Below are positions 7,189 through 14,836 of a DNA stretch of 64,000 nt, piece by piece. The first letter of the stretch is position 1. Each line of letters opens with the position of its first letter. This DNA comes from Nitrospirales bacterium LBB_01. GTDB lineage: Bacteria > Nitrospirota > Thermodesulfovibrionia > Thermodesulfovibrionales > Magnetobacteriaceae. The position numbers and the translations under genes are program-made. Below the pieces are notes generated by a model, which saw nothing but the letters and a program-made list of their open reading frames with translations, ran no database searches and had not been told where the DNA came from. Where the stretch lies: contig CP049016.1 of NCBI GenBank assembly GCA_004376055.2, positions 2,604,001 to 2,668,000 on the forward strand. Direction: 5' to 3'.

Positions 7189-9282
7189 CTATCCCTTTGC
7201 CTTATAAAGCCTGACATGAGGGAAATCGTTGTAGATTTCCTCAAAAAGATTTTTATCAAAAATCCCAAGAATAAACATTTTGTTGAAGTTTGACTGATAG
7301 ATCCCCTCATCCATAAGGAGTATATAGAGGACAGTTTGGCCTGATTTTATTATTTCAAGGTATTGTCCGGCGGGATTATTGATAAAAGTCTGAGTGTCCT
7401 TTATCTCACCGCTATCTACTGTGATTATAGACTTAACGGGAATGTTACCGTTGAGAATTCCTCTTTCGCTTTCCAATGAGGTTTCTCTTAGAAATTTAAT
7501 CGGTTTTTTATACTGACGGACTTTGGCGTCAAAATCCCAGTTGCCTATATTTGTTACGGCATTAAATGTAAGAATCATATCGTTAGAGAAAAGAACATAC
7601 ACGTTGTTTCCTTTTAGATTAGGAGTGAGGTTGATTGCTTTCTGTATTTTTTCTTTAGCGTTGTCATTGACCTTACTTTTTGAAGCCACACGGTCTATGT
7701 AACAGAGGATACTGTATAGCTCCCGTTGACTTGTAACCGTTAGGCCTCTTGCCGTAAAGTATGTGATTTCCTGAGTCATGGGGCCAGGGTCATGGTATGT
7801 CTTAAGCCCAATACTTTGCAGCGCATACCCTGTGTCCCACCACGTAAACATTTTTGAGTCCGGCGGTACAAATTTCTTTACCTCAGTAAACCCTTTATAT
7901 ATTTTTCCGTTTATTAATACAAATGGATTATATGAATAAGCGTCTGAAAAGTTAGTCGCAAAGAAAAGCGCAAATATAAACATATAAACCAGTATTTCTT
8001 TTTTAAGTTTGTTAAGGAAAATCCTAAAAGGAGATGCTGCCAAAGTGAGCAGGTAACCTAACCCGGCGCCGACAAACGGCGGTAAATACATGGCAAGGCG
8101 AATTTCACTTTTAAAAGAAAGAAGCCCTATTAAAAAAATCGGCAGCAGTATAAAAGCCGCTCTGAAATTCAGGATTATAAAAACGAGAAATCCTAAAAAC
8201 CCAATCACCGCCAGCCATGCTCCGCTGTAAAATATAGTGGACATAACCACTTGAGGTGTATAGTGTTTAGTCTCTCTTGTAAAACTCTCCCTTCCTGGAA
8301 AACTGTCCACGGTCTTTATTGTTTCCACTGACGTCACAGCTGTAAATCTGTGCGTAAAAGACAGGAGTTTTCCCAGCTCCGGTTTTAATATATTAAAACT
8401 TACAGTAAATACAATAAGAAAAAGTACTAAAGCAATTGCGTGCACCATGGTATCCCACTTTTGAGCGTCTCTGAAGGTATAAAGCAAAAAGCCGCTAAGG
8501 ATTATAATAAAAACGACAACCAGAAGCAAAGTATTGCTTAGTGACAGCAATGCCTCATTTAAAAAGGAAAACGAAAAACACAGTAAAAATGACACAACGA
8601 TATGTCTATACTTCACCTTATAAAAAACAAGTGATATAACCAAAATAGCAAGATAAATAAATGTAAACCCTCTGTGCCCCTGATACCACCAATCAAAGAA
8701 AGACAGTGCAATGCCGGTAAGCGCTGAGTACAAATATGTCCGTTTATGAGTTTTAGCTTTAGATGATTTTAAAATAAAAAACGAGACAAGAAATGGGAAA
8801 AATAAATTTAATAAATCAGTGTCAAATCTTCCTATAGCGGTTCTTTCATAATATATTTTACCAACCGTTCCAAAGACAGAAGCAGAAATTCCAGCGCCCG
8901 GATGTCCAGCTTTATAAAAAAACAAAGACAACGGAATTATAAATAAGCCAGACAAGAAAAAAACCATATAAAAGGCGGCTTTTGAGACATTGTTTCCGAA
9001 AAGTCCTGAAAGCCTAACTGCTATGACGCTGATAAGCGGGCTTTCAAGTGCAGGTATTCCATGCAAATACTCATTGGCATTAATAATCCAGTCGTATGCG
9101 TCAACCGTTGACATCATGGGGGTGCTGCCGTAAAAGTACATTTCCGGCTGCATGTTCCACTTACTCATTGCATGGTAGCGGACAAATACGGAAAGAAACA
9201 AACACAACAAGACGGCTGCGCCAAAAATAATTTTCCCAGTTAATATTTTAGTTTCAGCGACAGAGCTATTTTCCACACTCAT
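7189..9282 (-). CDS. STT3/PglB/AglB-like oligosaccharyltransferase
   Basis: A 697-residue polytopic membrane protein of the GT-C fold. Family marks are an acidic first external loop (VDAYDW, D61 and D64), a second loop reading ERTAIGRFDTD (R147 to D156) that matches the STT3 D-x-D region, and the soluble-domain WWDTGY motif (near residue 480), the hallmark WWDxG sequon-binding site. A TSVET stretch in the large central loop resembles the SVxE/TIxE catalytic glutamate motif. Such enzymes move a lipid-linked glycan onto Asn in N-x-S/T of exported proteins. The ATG overlaps the stop of the GT-C-like gene upstream by four bases (ATGA), so the two are translationally coupled. Confidence 0.82.
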   Translation of the reverse strand: MSVENSSVAETKILTGKIIFGAAVLLCLFLSVFVRYHAMSKWNMQPEMYFYGSTPMMSTVDAYDWIINANEYLHGIPALESPLISVIAVRLSGLFGNNVSKAAFYMVFFLSGLFIIPLSLFFYKAGHPGAGISASVFGTVGKIYYERTAIGRFDTDLLNLFFPFLVSFFILKSSKAKTHKRTYLYSALTGIALSFFDWWYQGHRGFTFIYLAILVISLVFYKVKYRHIVVSFLLCFSFSFLNEALLSLSNTLLLVVVFIIILSGFLLYTFRDAQKWDTMVHAIALVLFLIVFTVSFNILKPELGKLLSFTHRFTAVTSVETIKTVDSFPGRESFTRETKHYTPQVVMSTIFYSGAWLAVIGFLGFLVFIILNFRAAFILLPIFLIGLLSFKSEIRLAMYLPPFVGAGLGYLLTLAASPFRIFLNKLKKEILVYMFIFALFFATNFSDAYSYNPFVLINGKIYKGFTEVKKFVPPDSKMFTWWDTGYALQSIGLKTYHDPGPMTQEITYFTARGLTVTSQRELYSILCYIDRVASKSKVNDNAKEKIQKAINLTPNLKGNNVYVLFSNDMILTFNAVTNIGNWDFDAKVRQYKKPIKFLRETSLESERGILNGNIPVKSIITVDSGEIKDTQTFINNPAGQYLEIIKSGQTVLYILLMDEGIYQSNFNKMFILGIFDKNLFEEIYNDFPHVRLYKAKG

Positions 9283-10853
9283 GGATTTACCTCGTTGTAT
9301 TTCATGACGTAGAGACAGTACCTTTCATCTCCGACTATGCCGTTAGCAAAGGTTCTTATATGCACTATATTGTTTTGTTCAATTTGCTGCGTTGATAGTT
9401 GATAGTTTAAGACAAGCAGGACATTTCTTTTATTGAATTTCATAAATTTTTCTATTTCTTTCAGCACACCATCCTTGTCAATGTAGAGCCGCTTGTTGTT
9501 AGAAATAACGTACATGCCATAGCGTTCTGTTATCGGATAAAACAGACTTTTACCCAGATACACGGCAACAGACGTGGTTTGGTAGTCCAAATCAGCCGCT
9601 ATTGGCAATAAATCAAGCTTGTTGGCTTTTATGAAATCAGCAGTATCTTTGGCGTCTGTAAACGGATATATGGCAGATATTGTTATGGCAGTTATGGCAG
9701 TAAATAAATGTATTGCTATAAAAAAGTTTAACCATGCACTCCTTTTTTCCTCAAAAAATTGACAGAACCTGTTTAAAAAGTCCGATTTAAAGCTAACAGG
9801 CTTGTAATAGTATGAAAGCCACATGGAGCAGATAAAAACCATAAAAAGATGTCCCCTGTGTCTTATCAGGCTGCCATAGACAACATCGCTAAAAGCCATA
9901 AGAGCAGCATTTCCAGCTATGAAAAAAAATGCGGCAACCGGACGTCTTATAACCATAAAAAACGTGATAAATAAAAAAATCGTTCCCACCACAACTCTTG
10001 AAAAAAACAGTACGTAAACGTTCTCAGATATATAACCGATTATATTTCCGCCCCAAAAGGCGTCACGAAACATTGGTATTGGAAAATACACATTGTAAAT
10101 AATAGAAATCTGAGCAAGGATGCGCATGAAATCATTCAGTGGGTCTCCGGTCAAAAATTCGGGTTTTTTAAGATACTGTGAATCTGGGGGCGGTACCATC
10201 TGATATATGGAAAAAATGAGACCCGAGATAAAAATAAAAGCGCTTAGTACAAATATTAGCCATGTATTCGTACCTTTTTGCTTATACATAATAAATTCAA
10301 AACATAGAGTCAGTGCAAACGCTATCGCAACAACTGCTGCGTAGGCGTTAGTCTGACACATTATAAAAAGTACAACTGACAGTAATATATAGTTTCTTCT
10401 GCCCTCTGCCGGTCTCATCATATAGGCAATAATAAAAAACAGTAAAACTCCCATAGAGTAATTTCTGCTTATTACGGCATACTCATAAAAAGTGAAATAT
10501 CCAAAGATAAGGAAAATACGCTGCCATTTCTTAAAAGGTGAAAATTTCAAAAGCACAAAAGCAGTTGCCGTGGCAAAACACAGGTGAACCATCTGCATTG
10601 CAGCCATGTTGTTGTTTAGTTTGGTAAGCAGATAGACTATCAAAACCCAGAGTCTGGGATGCCCCTCATACCGGTAGTTATAAAAAAGCTCAGACAACGA
10701 GGAGCTATCATGCGCTATTGCCCACGGGCCAAGCTCATCTCTCCACATTACATGATTAAGCAGATTTATCAGGGTAATGACGAAATAGACGCCGATAGCA
10801 ATGTAAAGAGCCGTATCAGGCTTTTTGAGTATTTCTTTTATCTTAGAGTGCAT
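9279..10853 (-). CDS. GT-C-like polytopic membrane protein
   Basis: A 524-residue protein with about ten hydrophobic segments. Its first external loop carries an acidic motif, LNHVMWRDELGPWAIA, followed by YEGHPRLWVLIVY. Two close relatives with the same marks lie at 54475-56031 and 56057-57586. Acidic first-loop residues in a multi-span protein are typical of polyprenyl-phosphate-sugar-dependent glycosyltransferases (ArnT/PMT/GT39-like), so the likely job is adding a sugar at the periplasmic face. The substrate is unknown. It precedes and overlaps the STT3-like gene by four bases, suggesting the two act on the same glycan. A divergent kup gene lies upstream. Confidence 0.7.
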   Translation of the reverse strand: MHSKIKEILKKPDTALYIAIGVYFVITLINLLNHVMWRDELGPWAIAHDSSSLSELFYNYRYEGHPRLWVLIVYLLTKLNNNMAAMQMVHLCFATATAFVLLKFSPFKKWQRIFLIFGYFTFYEYAVISRNYSMGVLLFFIIAYMMRPAEGRRNYILLSVVLFIMCQTNAYAAVVAIAFALTLCFEFIMYKQKGTNTWLIFVLSAFIFISGLIFSIYQMVPPPDSQYLKKPEFLTGDPLNDFMRILAQISIIYNVYFPIPMFRDAFWGGNIIGYISENVYVLFFSRVVVGTIFLFITFFMVIRRPVAAFFFIAGNAALMAFSDVVYGSLIRHRGHLFMVFICSMWLSYYYKPVSFKSDFLNRFCQFFEEKRSAWLNFFIAIHLFTAITAITISAIYPFTDAKDTADFIKANKLDLLPIAADLDYQTTSVAVYLGKSLFYPITERYGMYVISNNKRLYIDKDGVLKEIEKFMKFNKRNVLLVLNYQLSTQQIEQNNIVHIRTFANGIVGDERYCLYVMKYNEVNP

Positions 10854-10876
10854 CTGTTTGGTAACTCAAAAATATG

Positions 10877-10906
10877 TTCACTAATTAAATTGAGTTATAG
10901 TATACT
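10877..10906 (+). promoter_or_regulatory. Candidate kup promoter
   Basis: TTCACT (10877-10882), 18 bases, then TATACT (10901-10906). It is 24 bases upstream of the kup ATG, in the 76-base gap between the divergent genes. Pattern match only; the -35 box matches consensus at four positions. Confidence 0.5.
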
Positions 10907-10929
10907 ACACAACTTTTAGAATTGGAAAG

Positions 10930-12744
10930 ATGGTAAAAGAACCGGCACCCTGGAAAGGGATAATAAAGTCTTTAGGACTCGTATTTGGTGACATTGGCAC
11001 AAGTCCAATTTACACACTGACCGTCATCCTCCTGCTTATAGAACCTACCAAGGACAACATAACAGGGGTTCTCTCACTAATAGTTTGGACTCTGATTGTG
11101 CTTGTAACAATAGAGTATGCATGGCTTGCAATGTCTCTGGGCAAAAAAGGCGAGGGTGGAACCGTAGTGCTTAAAGAGCTGTTGATCCCTATGGTAAAAA
11201 ACGTTTGGGGCGTGCGGCTTGTTTCTACCCTTTCGATTGTCGGCATATCGCTGCTAATTGGCGATGGTGTAATAACTCCTGCAATAAGTATTCTTAGTGC
11301 AGTAGAGGGCGCAAGACTAATTCCAGGATGGGACAGTTTAACCACTAATCAGATTCTGATAGCAGCAGGGATAATTGCCATAGTGCTGTTTTTATTTCAA
11401 AGAAAGGGAACTGAGAAAGTGGCAAGCGCTTTTGGACCAATCATGGTTGTATGGTTTGTGTGTCTGACCGTTTCCGGTGTGTTTTCACTCTTGGAATTTC
11501 CTCATATATTAAATGCAGTGAATCCGTACTACGGGATAAAATTCATTTCTAATAAGGGCTTAAGCGGTTTTTTTATTTTATCAGAAGTGACACTCTGCGC
11601 TACAGGCGGAGAGGCTCTCTATGCCGACATGGGGCACCTTGGCAGGAAACCCATAGTGAGGGCCTGGTACTTTGTTTTCATAGCGCTGCTTTTAAATTAC
11701 CTTGGTCAGGGCGCTTATGTAATACAACATCCGGCTGCTAAAAATGTGCTCTTTGAGATGATCTTTCATCAGGCGCAGTTTTTATATGTACCTTTTTTGA
11801 TTCTTAGTATAATGGCCACTGTAATAGCCTCTCAGGCTATGATTAGCGGGATGTTTTCAATAGTCTATCAGGGTATCACCACGCGTGTTATGCCGATGTT
11901 TAGGGTGGATTACACGTCTGAAAAGCTGCGCTCTCAGATATATATAGGATTCGTTAACTGGTTTTTGCTGATTTCTGTTCTGTTTATAATGAACCAGTTT
12001 AAGGAATCAAGTAATCTTGCCGCTGCTTACGGACTTGCTGTTACGGGTACGATGTCACTTACCGGATTTTTTATGACATGGATTTTCTTTTTAAGGAAAC
12101 AGTATATAAGGTCATCTCTTTCTTTTGGTGTTTTCATTGTCGATTTGATATTTTTTCTTTCCAACATGTTTAAAATCCCGCACGGCGGATACTGGTCAAT
12201 AATCATTGCTTCTATACCGTTATCAATAATACTTATATACACGGCAGGGCAAAAGAGATTATACAAGAGTTTAAAGCCGGTTCCTTTGGTAGATTTTTTA
12301 CCTGAATACATAGAACACTATAAAAATATGCCCAGGATACATGGGACAGTTCTATATTTTGCAAGGGACATACAGTTGATACCTCCCTATGTAGTAAGCA
12401 CAATGTTTACGGCCAACATAATTTACGAGGACAATATCATCGTATCCATCCGTGTAACGGATGAGTCTTTTGGCGTAAAGGGCTGGCCTGAAAAGGAGGT
12501 AGCCCCCGGGCTTATGGCGTTTATAATTGAGATTGGCTACATGGAGATTATTGATGTTGAGGCAATACTAAACATAAACAGCATTTATGAAAAAACTATA
12601 TTTTACGGAGTAGAGGATATTGTTACCAGAAATTTTGTTTGGCAAATTTTTTCGATAATAAAAAGACTGACTCCCTCCTTTGTTCAGTTTTACGAACTGC
12701 CTTCTCATAAACTCCGCGGAGTTATCACAAGAATTGACATGTAG
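10930..12744 (+). CDS. kup: Kup/HAK-type potassium uptake protein
   Basis: A 604-residue K+/H+ symporter of the KUP (TrkD) family. The N-terminus shows the family signature LGLVFGDIGTSPIYTL, followed by GEGGTVVLKELL, IGDGVITPAISILSAVEG and a downstream ATGGEALYADMGHLGR block. About 12 transmembrane segments occupy the first ~435 residues, and a cytoplasmic C-terminal domain of about 165 residues follows. Length is close to the usual 620. A sigma70-like promoter lies directly upstream. No riboswitch fits in the short leader. Confidence 0.95.
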   Translation: MVKEPAPWKGIIKSLGLVFGDIGTSPIYTLTVILLLIEPTKDNITGVLSLIVWTLIVLVTIEYAWLAMSLGKKGEGGTVVLKELLIPMVKNVWGVRLVSTLSIVGISLLIGDGVITPAISILSAVEGARLIPGWDSLTTNQILIAAGIIAIVLFLFQRKGTEKVASAFGPIMVVWFVCLTVSGVFSLLEFPHILNAVNPYYGIKFISNKGLSGFFILSEVTLCATGGEALYADMGHLGRKPIVRAWYFVFIALLLNYLGQGAYVIQHPAAKNVLFEMIFHQAQFLYVPFLILSIMATVIASQAMISGMFSIVYQGITTRVMPMFRVDYTSEKLRSQIYIGFVNWFLLISVLFIMNQFKESSNLAAAYGLAVTGTMSLTGFFMTWIFFLRKQYIRSSLSFGVFIVDLIFFLSNMFKIPHGGYWSIIIASIPLSIILIYTAGQKRLYKSLKPVPLVDFLPEYIEHYKNMPRIHGTVLYFARDIQLIPPYVVSTMFTANIIYEDNIIVSIRVTDESFGVKGWPEKEVAPGLMAFIIEIGYMEIIDVEAILNINSIYEKTIFYGVEDIVTRNFVWQIFSIIKRLTPSFVQFYELPSHKLRGVITRIDM

Positions 12745-12781
12745 TTTTGTGACAACATACCCTAAAGAGCATAAATTGCGT

Positions 12782-12809
12782 TTGACAACATCAGCATATA
12801 CGTTATAAA
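12782..12809 (+). promoter_or_regulatory. Promoter of the GWAY-repeat gene cluster
   Basis: TTGACA (12782-12787), a 16-base spacer, TATAAA (12804-12809), 35 bases before the ATG at 12844. The stretch TTGACAACA...GCATATACGT recurs at 13497 in front of the next gene, showing that the upstream region was duplicated together with the gene. Confidence 0.65.
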
Positions 12810-12843
12810 ATAGCGTAGTATGGTATTGAAAAGGTGACCTCTC

Positions 12844-13500
12844 ATGTCGTATAAAGACAAAGATTATGACGGCTATATTGAGAGCTTTGACGAAACAGGG
12901 CTTACCGGTTGGGCATACAATATAAAATGCCCTGATACCCCCGTTGAGGTTGAAATCTATGACCTGTCAACTCAAACACGCCTGACCGTTGCTGCCGTTC
13001 TGTACAGAGGCGATCTAAAAGAAGCAGGCTTTGGGAATGGCTGTCATGGGTTTAAGTGCAGTTTTCCTGCAATTATGGCTGATAACGAACATCATACAAT
13101 CTCCGTAAAGATTTCTAATACTGATTTCTTTCTATACAACAGCCCTTTTGAAATTTATATACCTGCCATGTATGAAGGGTACATTGATGGTTTTGACAAT
13201 AGCGGGTTTACAGGGTGGGCGTATGATAAAAAAACTCCTGATACCCCAGTTGATGTTGAAATATATGATGTAACAACCCAGACACATCTCACTACCATAA
13301 CTGCCGATACATATAGAAAGGATCTTGAGGAGGCAGGAGTAGGCAATGGCTGCCACGCATTCAGGTATGATTATCCGGCAACTATAACAGATAATCATAC
13401 AATCTCTGTAAAGATTTCTAATACAGATTTCCTTCTGGATAATAGTCCCTTTACAGTTTGTCTGCTAGCAGATTATCCGCCAGTATCGCTGCTGTCTTGA
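12844..13500 (+). CDS. Two-repeat GWAY protein, lacks radical SAM domain
   Basis: A 218-residue protein made of two tandem ~100-residue units. Each unit has the pattern GYIxxFDxxGxxGWAYxxKxPDTPVxVEIYD, then YRxDLxEAGxGNGCHxF, then HTISVKISNTDF and a closing NSPF. The two units cover about residues 7-103 and 108-200. The same unit occurs once in the next gene and three times in the one after, where it leads into a radical SAM domain. Here the sequence after the second NSPF (TVCLLADYPPVSLLS) departs from the paralogues and stops, so this looks like a copy that lost its catalytic half. The unit looks like an all-beta (Ig- or carbohydrate-binding-like) module; that is inference. No signal peptide. 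Confidence 0.75.
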   Translation: MSYKDKDYDGYIESFDETGLTGWAYNIKCPDTPVEVEIYDLSTQTRLTVAAVLYRGDLKEAGFGNGCHGFKCSFPAIMADNEHHTISVKISNTDFFLYNSPFEIYIPAMYEGYIDGFDNSGFTGWAYDKKTPDTPVDVEIYDVTTQTHLTTITADTYRKDLEEAGVGNGCHAFRYDYPATITDNHTISVKISNTDFLLDNSPFTVCLLADYPPVSLLS

Positions 13501-13527
13501 CAACACAAGCATATACGTGGCTAAATA
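13497..13527 (+). promoter_or_regulatory. Degenerate duplicate of the cluster promoter
   Basis: TTGACAACACAAGCATATAC matches 12782 onward closely, but the -10 region is altered (TAAATA after 19 bases). If active, transcription would start downstream of the GTG at 13517, so translation of the next gene would have to use the ATG at 13541 or 13544. Confidence 0.4.
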
Positions 13528-13540
13528 TAAGTTGAGTCAC

Positions 13541-14776
13541 ATGATGTGGAAAAAGTTAAAAGATAGGTTTAGGGTAGATGACTATTTTGAAGGGAAAGTT
13601 GATGCCTATGACACAGTTGGGTTTTCCGGATGGGCGTATAATAGGAAATCTCCTAATTCTCCTGTTGATATTGAAATTTATGACTCATCCACTCTCATTG
13701 GCACTATTAAGGCTGATACATACAGAAAGGATCTTGAGAGGTCAGAAATTGGCAATGGCTGTCATGCGTTTAGGTTCAATTTTCCGCTTGATTTTGTAGA
13801 TAAAAAAAATCATGAGATATCTGTAAAGATTGCTAACTCAAACTACTTTTTAAAAGACAGCCCTTTTACAGTAAACATACCGACAGATATTGATTTTATA
13901 TCTATTGACATCACTAATAACTGTAACCTGAGATGTCCTTTTTGTCTTGTTGATCGTAAGGGCGCAATAAATACAGATTTTATGTCGCTTGAAACTTTTA
14001 AGAAAATATTAGTATTCCTGCCATACCTCCCTGTGGCTTCATTTTACTTGTCGTGTCTTCACGAACCAACGCTTCACCCGGATTTAGCAAAATTTTTGGA
14101 AATTATACCTCAACATTGGCGTAACAGGGTTTTTTTCACAACAAACCTGGCAGCTAACTTAACAGATGACACATTTATCGCAATGAGCAAAAGCGGTATT
14201 CATCACATTAATATTTCAGTAGATACATTAAACCCAACACTCTATCCTAAACTAAGAAAAGGCGGTATTTATAAACGATTCATAAGTAACATTGAGCGCT
14301 TGACATCTATTTTTTCTAAAGAACCACACGCCCCTGAACTTCACTTTATAACCGTTGCTTTAAAATCAAACATGAATGAAATACCGGAAATTGTAGCCCA
14401 ATGTGCGAAAAAATATTTAGCTGTATCACACGAAGTAAGGTATCCCTTTAATGTAAACAGCATAGATGATGTGTGGCGGAAAGACAATTTTATAACAGAA
14501 GAAACTGATTGGGATATTATTGAAAACTCATTGAAAGATACCACAGCCAACTACGTTTTATGCCGTCCGCCGGATAACTATTATGATGCCTTTGCCTCAT
14601 CGGTTGATTATTATGAAACAGGGCAGAACCATGTACAGGCAACACCGCCAGAAAAACCAATACAATTACGGATTGATTATAAAGGCATTATCAGAGTCTT
14701 AACCAGAGAAGAGCATTTTTATGTAAACATAAATATACTCAATGATCCTTTGAAGCTCTTTAGTGCTTTCTCCTGA
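13541..14776 (+). CDS. Radical SAM protein with one GWAY repeat
   Basis: The N-terminal ~110 residues are one GWAY unit, with the same GWAYN, EIYD, YRKDL and GNGCHAF marks as the neighbours. A radical SAM domain follows, with the [4Fe-4S] motif CNLRCPFC (C-x3-C-x2-C, first Cys codon at 13922). Further radical SAM marks are LHEPTLHPDL in the GEP position, FTTNLAANL, and ISVDTLNPTLYPKLRKGG. The C-terminal end (IDYKGIIRVL) sits where SPASM proteins carry extra cysteines, but none are present. I chose ATG 13541; an in-frame GTG at 13517 lies within the duplicated promoter. Substrate unknown. The closest paralogue is the next gene, similar over its whole radical SAM part. Confidence 0.82.
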   Translation: MMWKKLKDRFRVDDYFEGKVDAYDTVGFSGWAYNRKSPNSPVDIEIYDSSTLIGTIKADTYRKDLERSEIGNGCHAFRFNFPLDFVDKKNHEISVKIANSNYFLKDSPFTVNIPTDIDFISIDITNNCNLRCPFCLVDRKGAINTDFMSLETFKKILVFLPYLPVASFYLSCLHEPTLHPDLAKFLEIIPQHWRNRVFFTTNLAANLTDDTFIAMSKSGIHHINISVDTLNPTLYPKLRKGGIYKRFISNIERLTSIFSKEPHAPELHFITVALKSNMNEIPEIVAQCAKKYLAVSHEVRYPFNVNSIDDVWRKDNFITEETDWDIIENSLKDTTANYVLCRPPDNYYDAFASSVDYYETGQNHVQATPPEKPIQLRIDYKGIIRVLTREEHFYVNINILNDPLKLFSAFS

Positions 14777-14836
14777 GCCCCAGATGCAAATTTAGTATAG
14801 CATAATGTCGTATTATACACAGGACGGAGTAACAGG

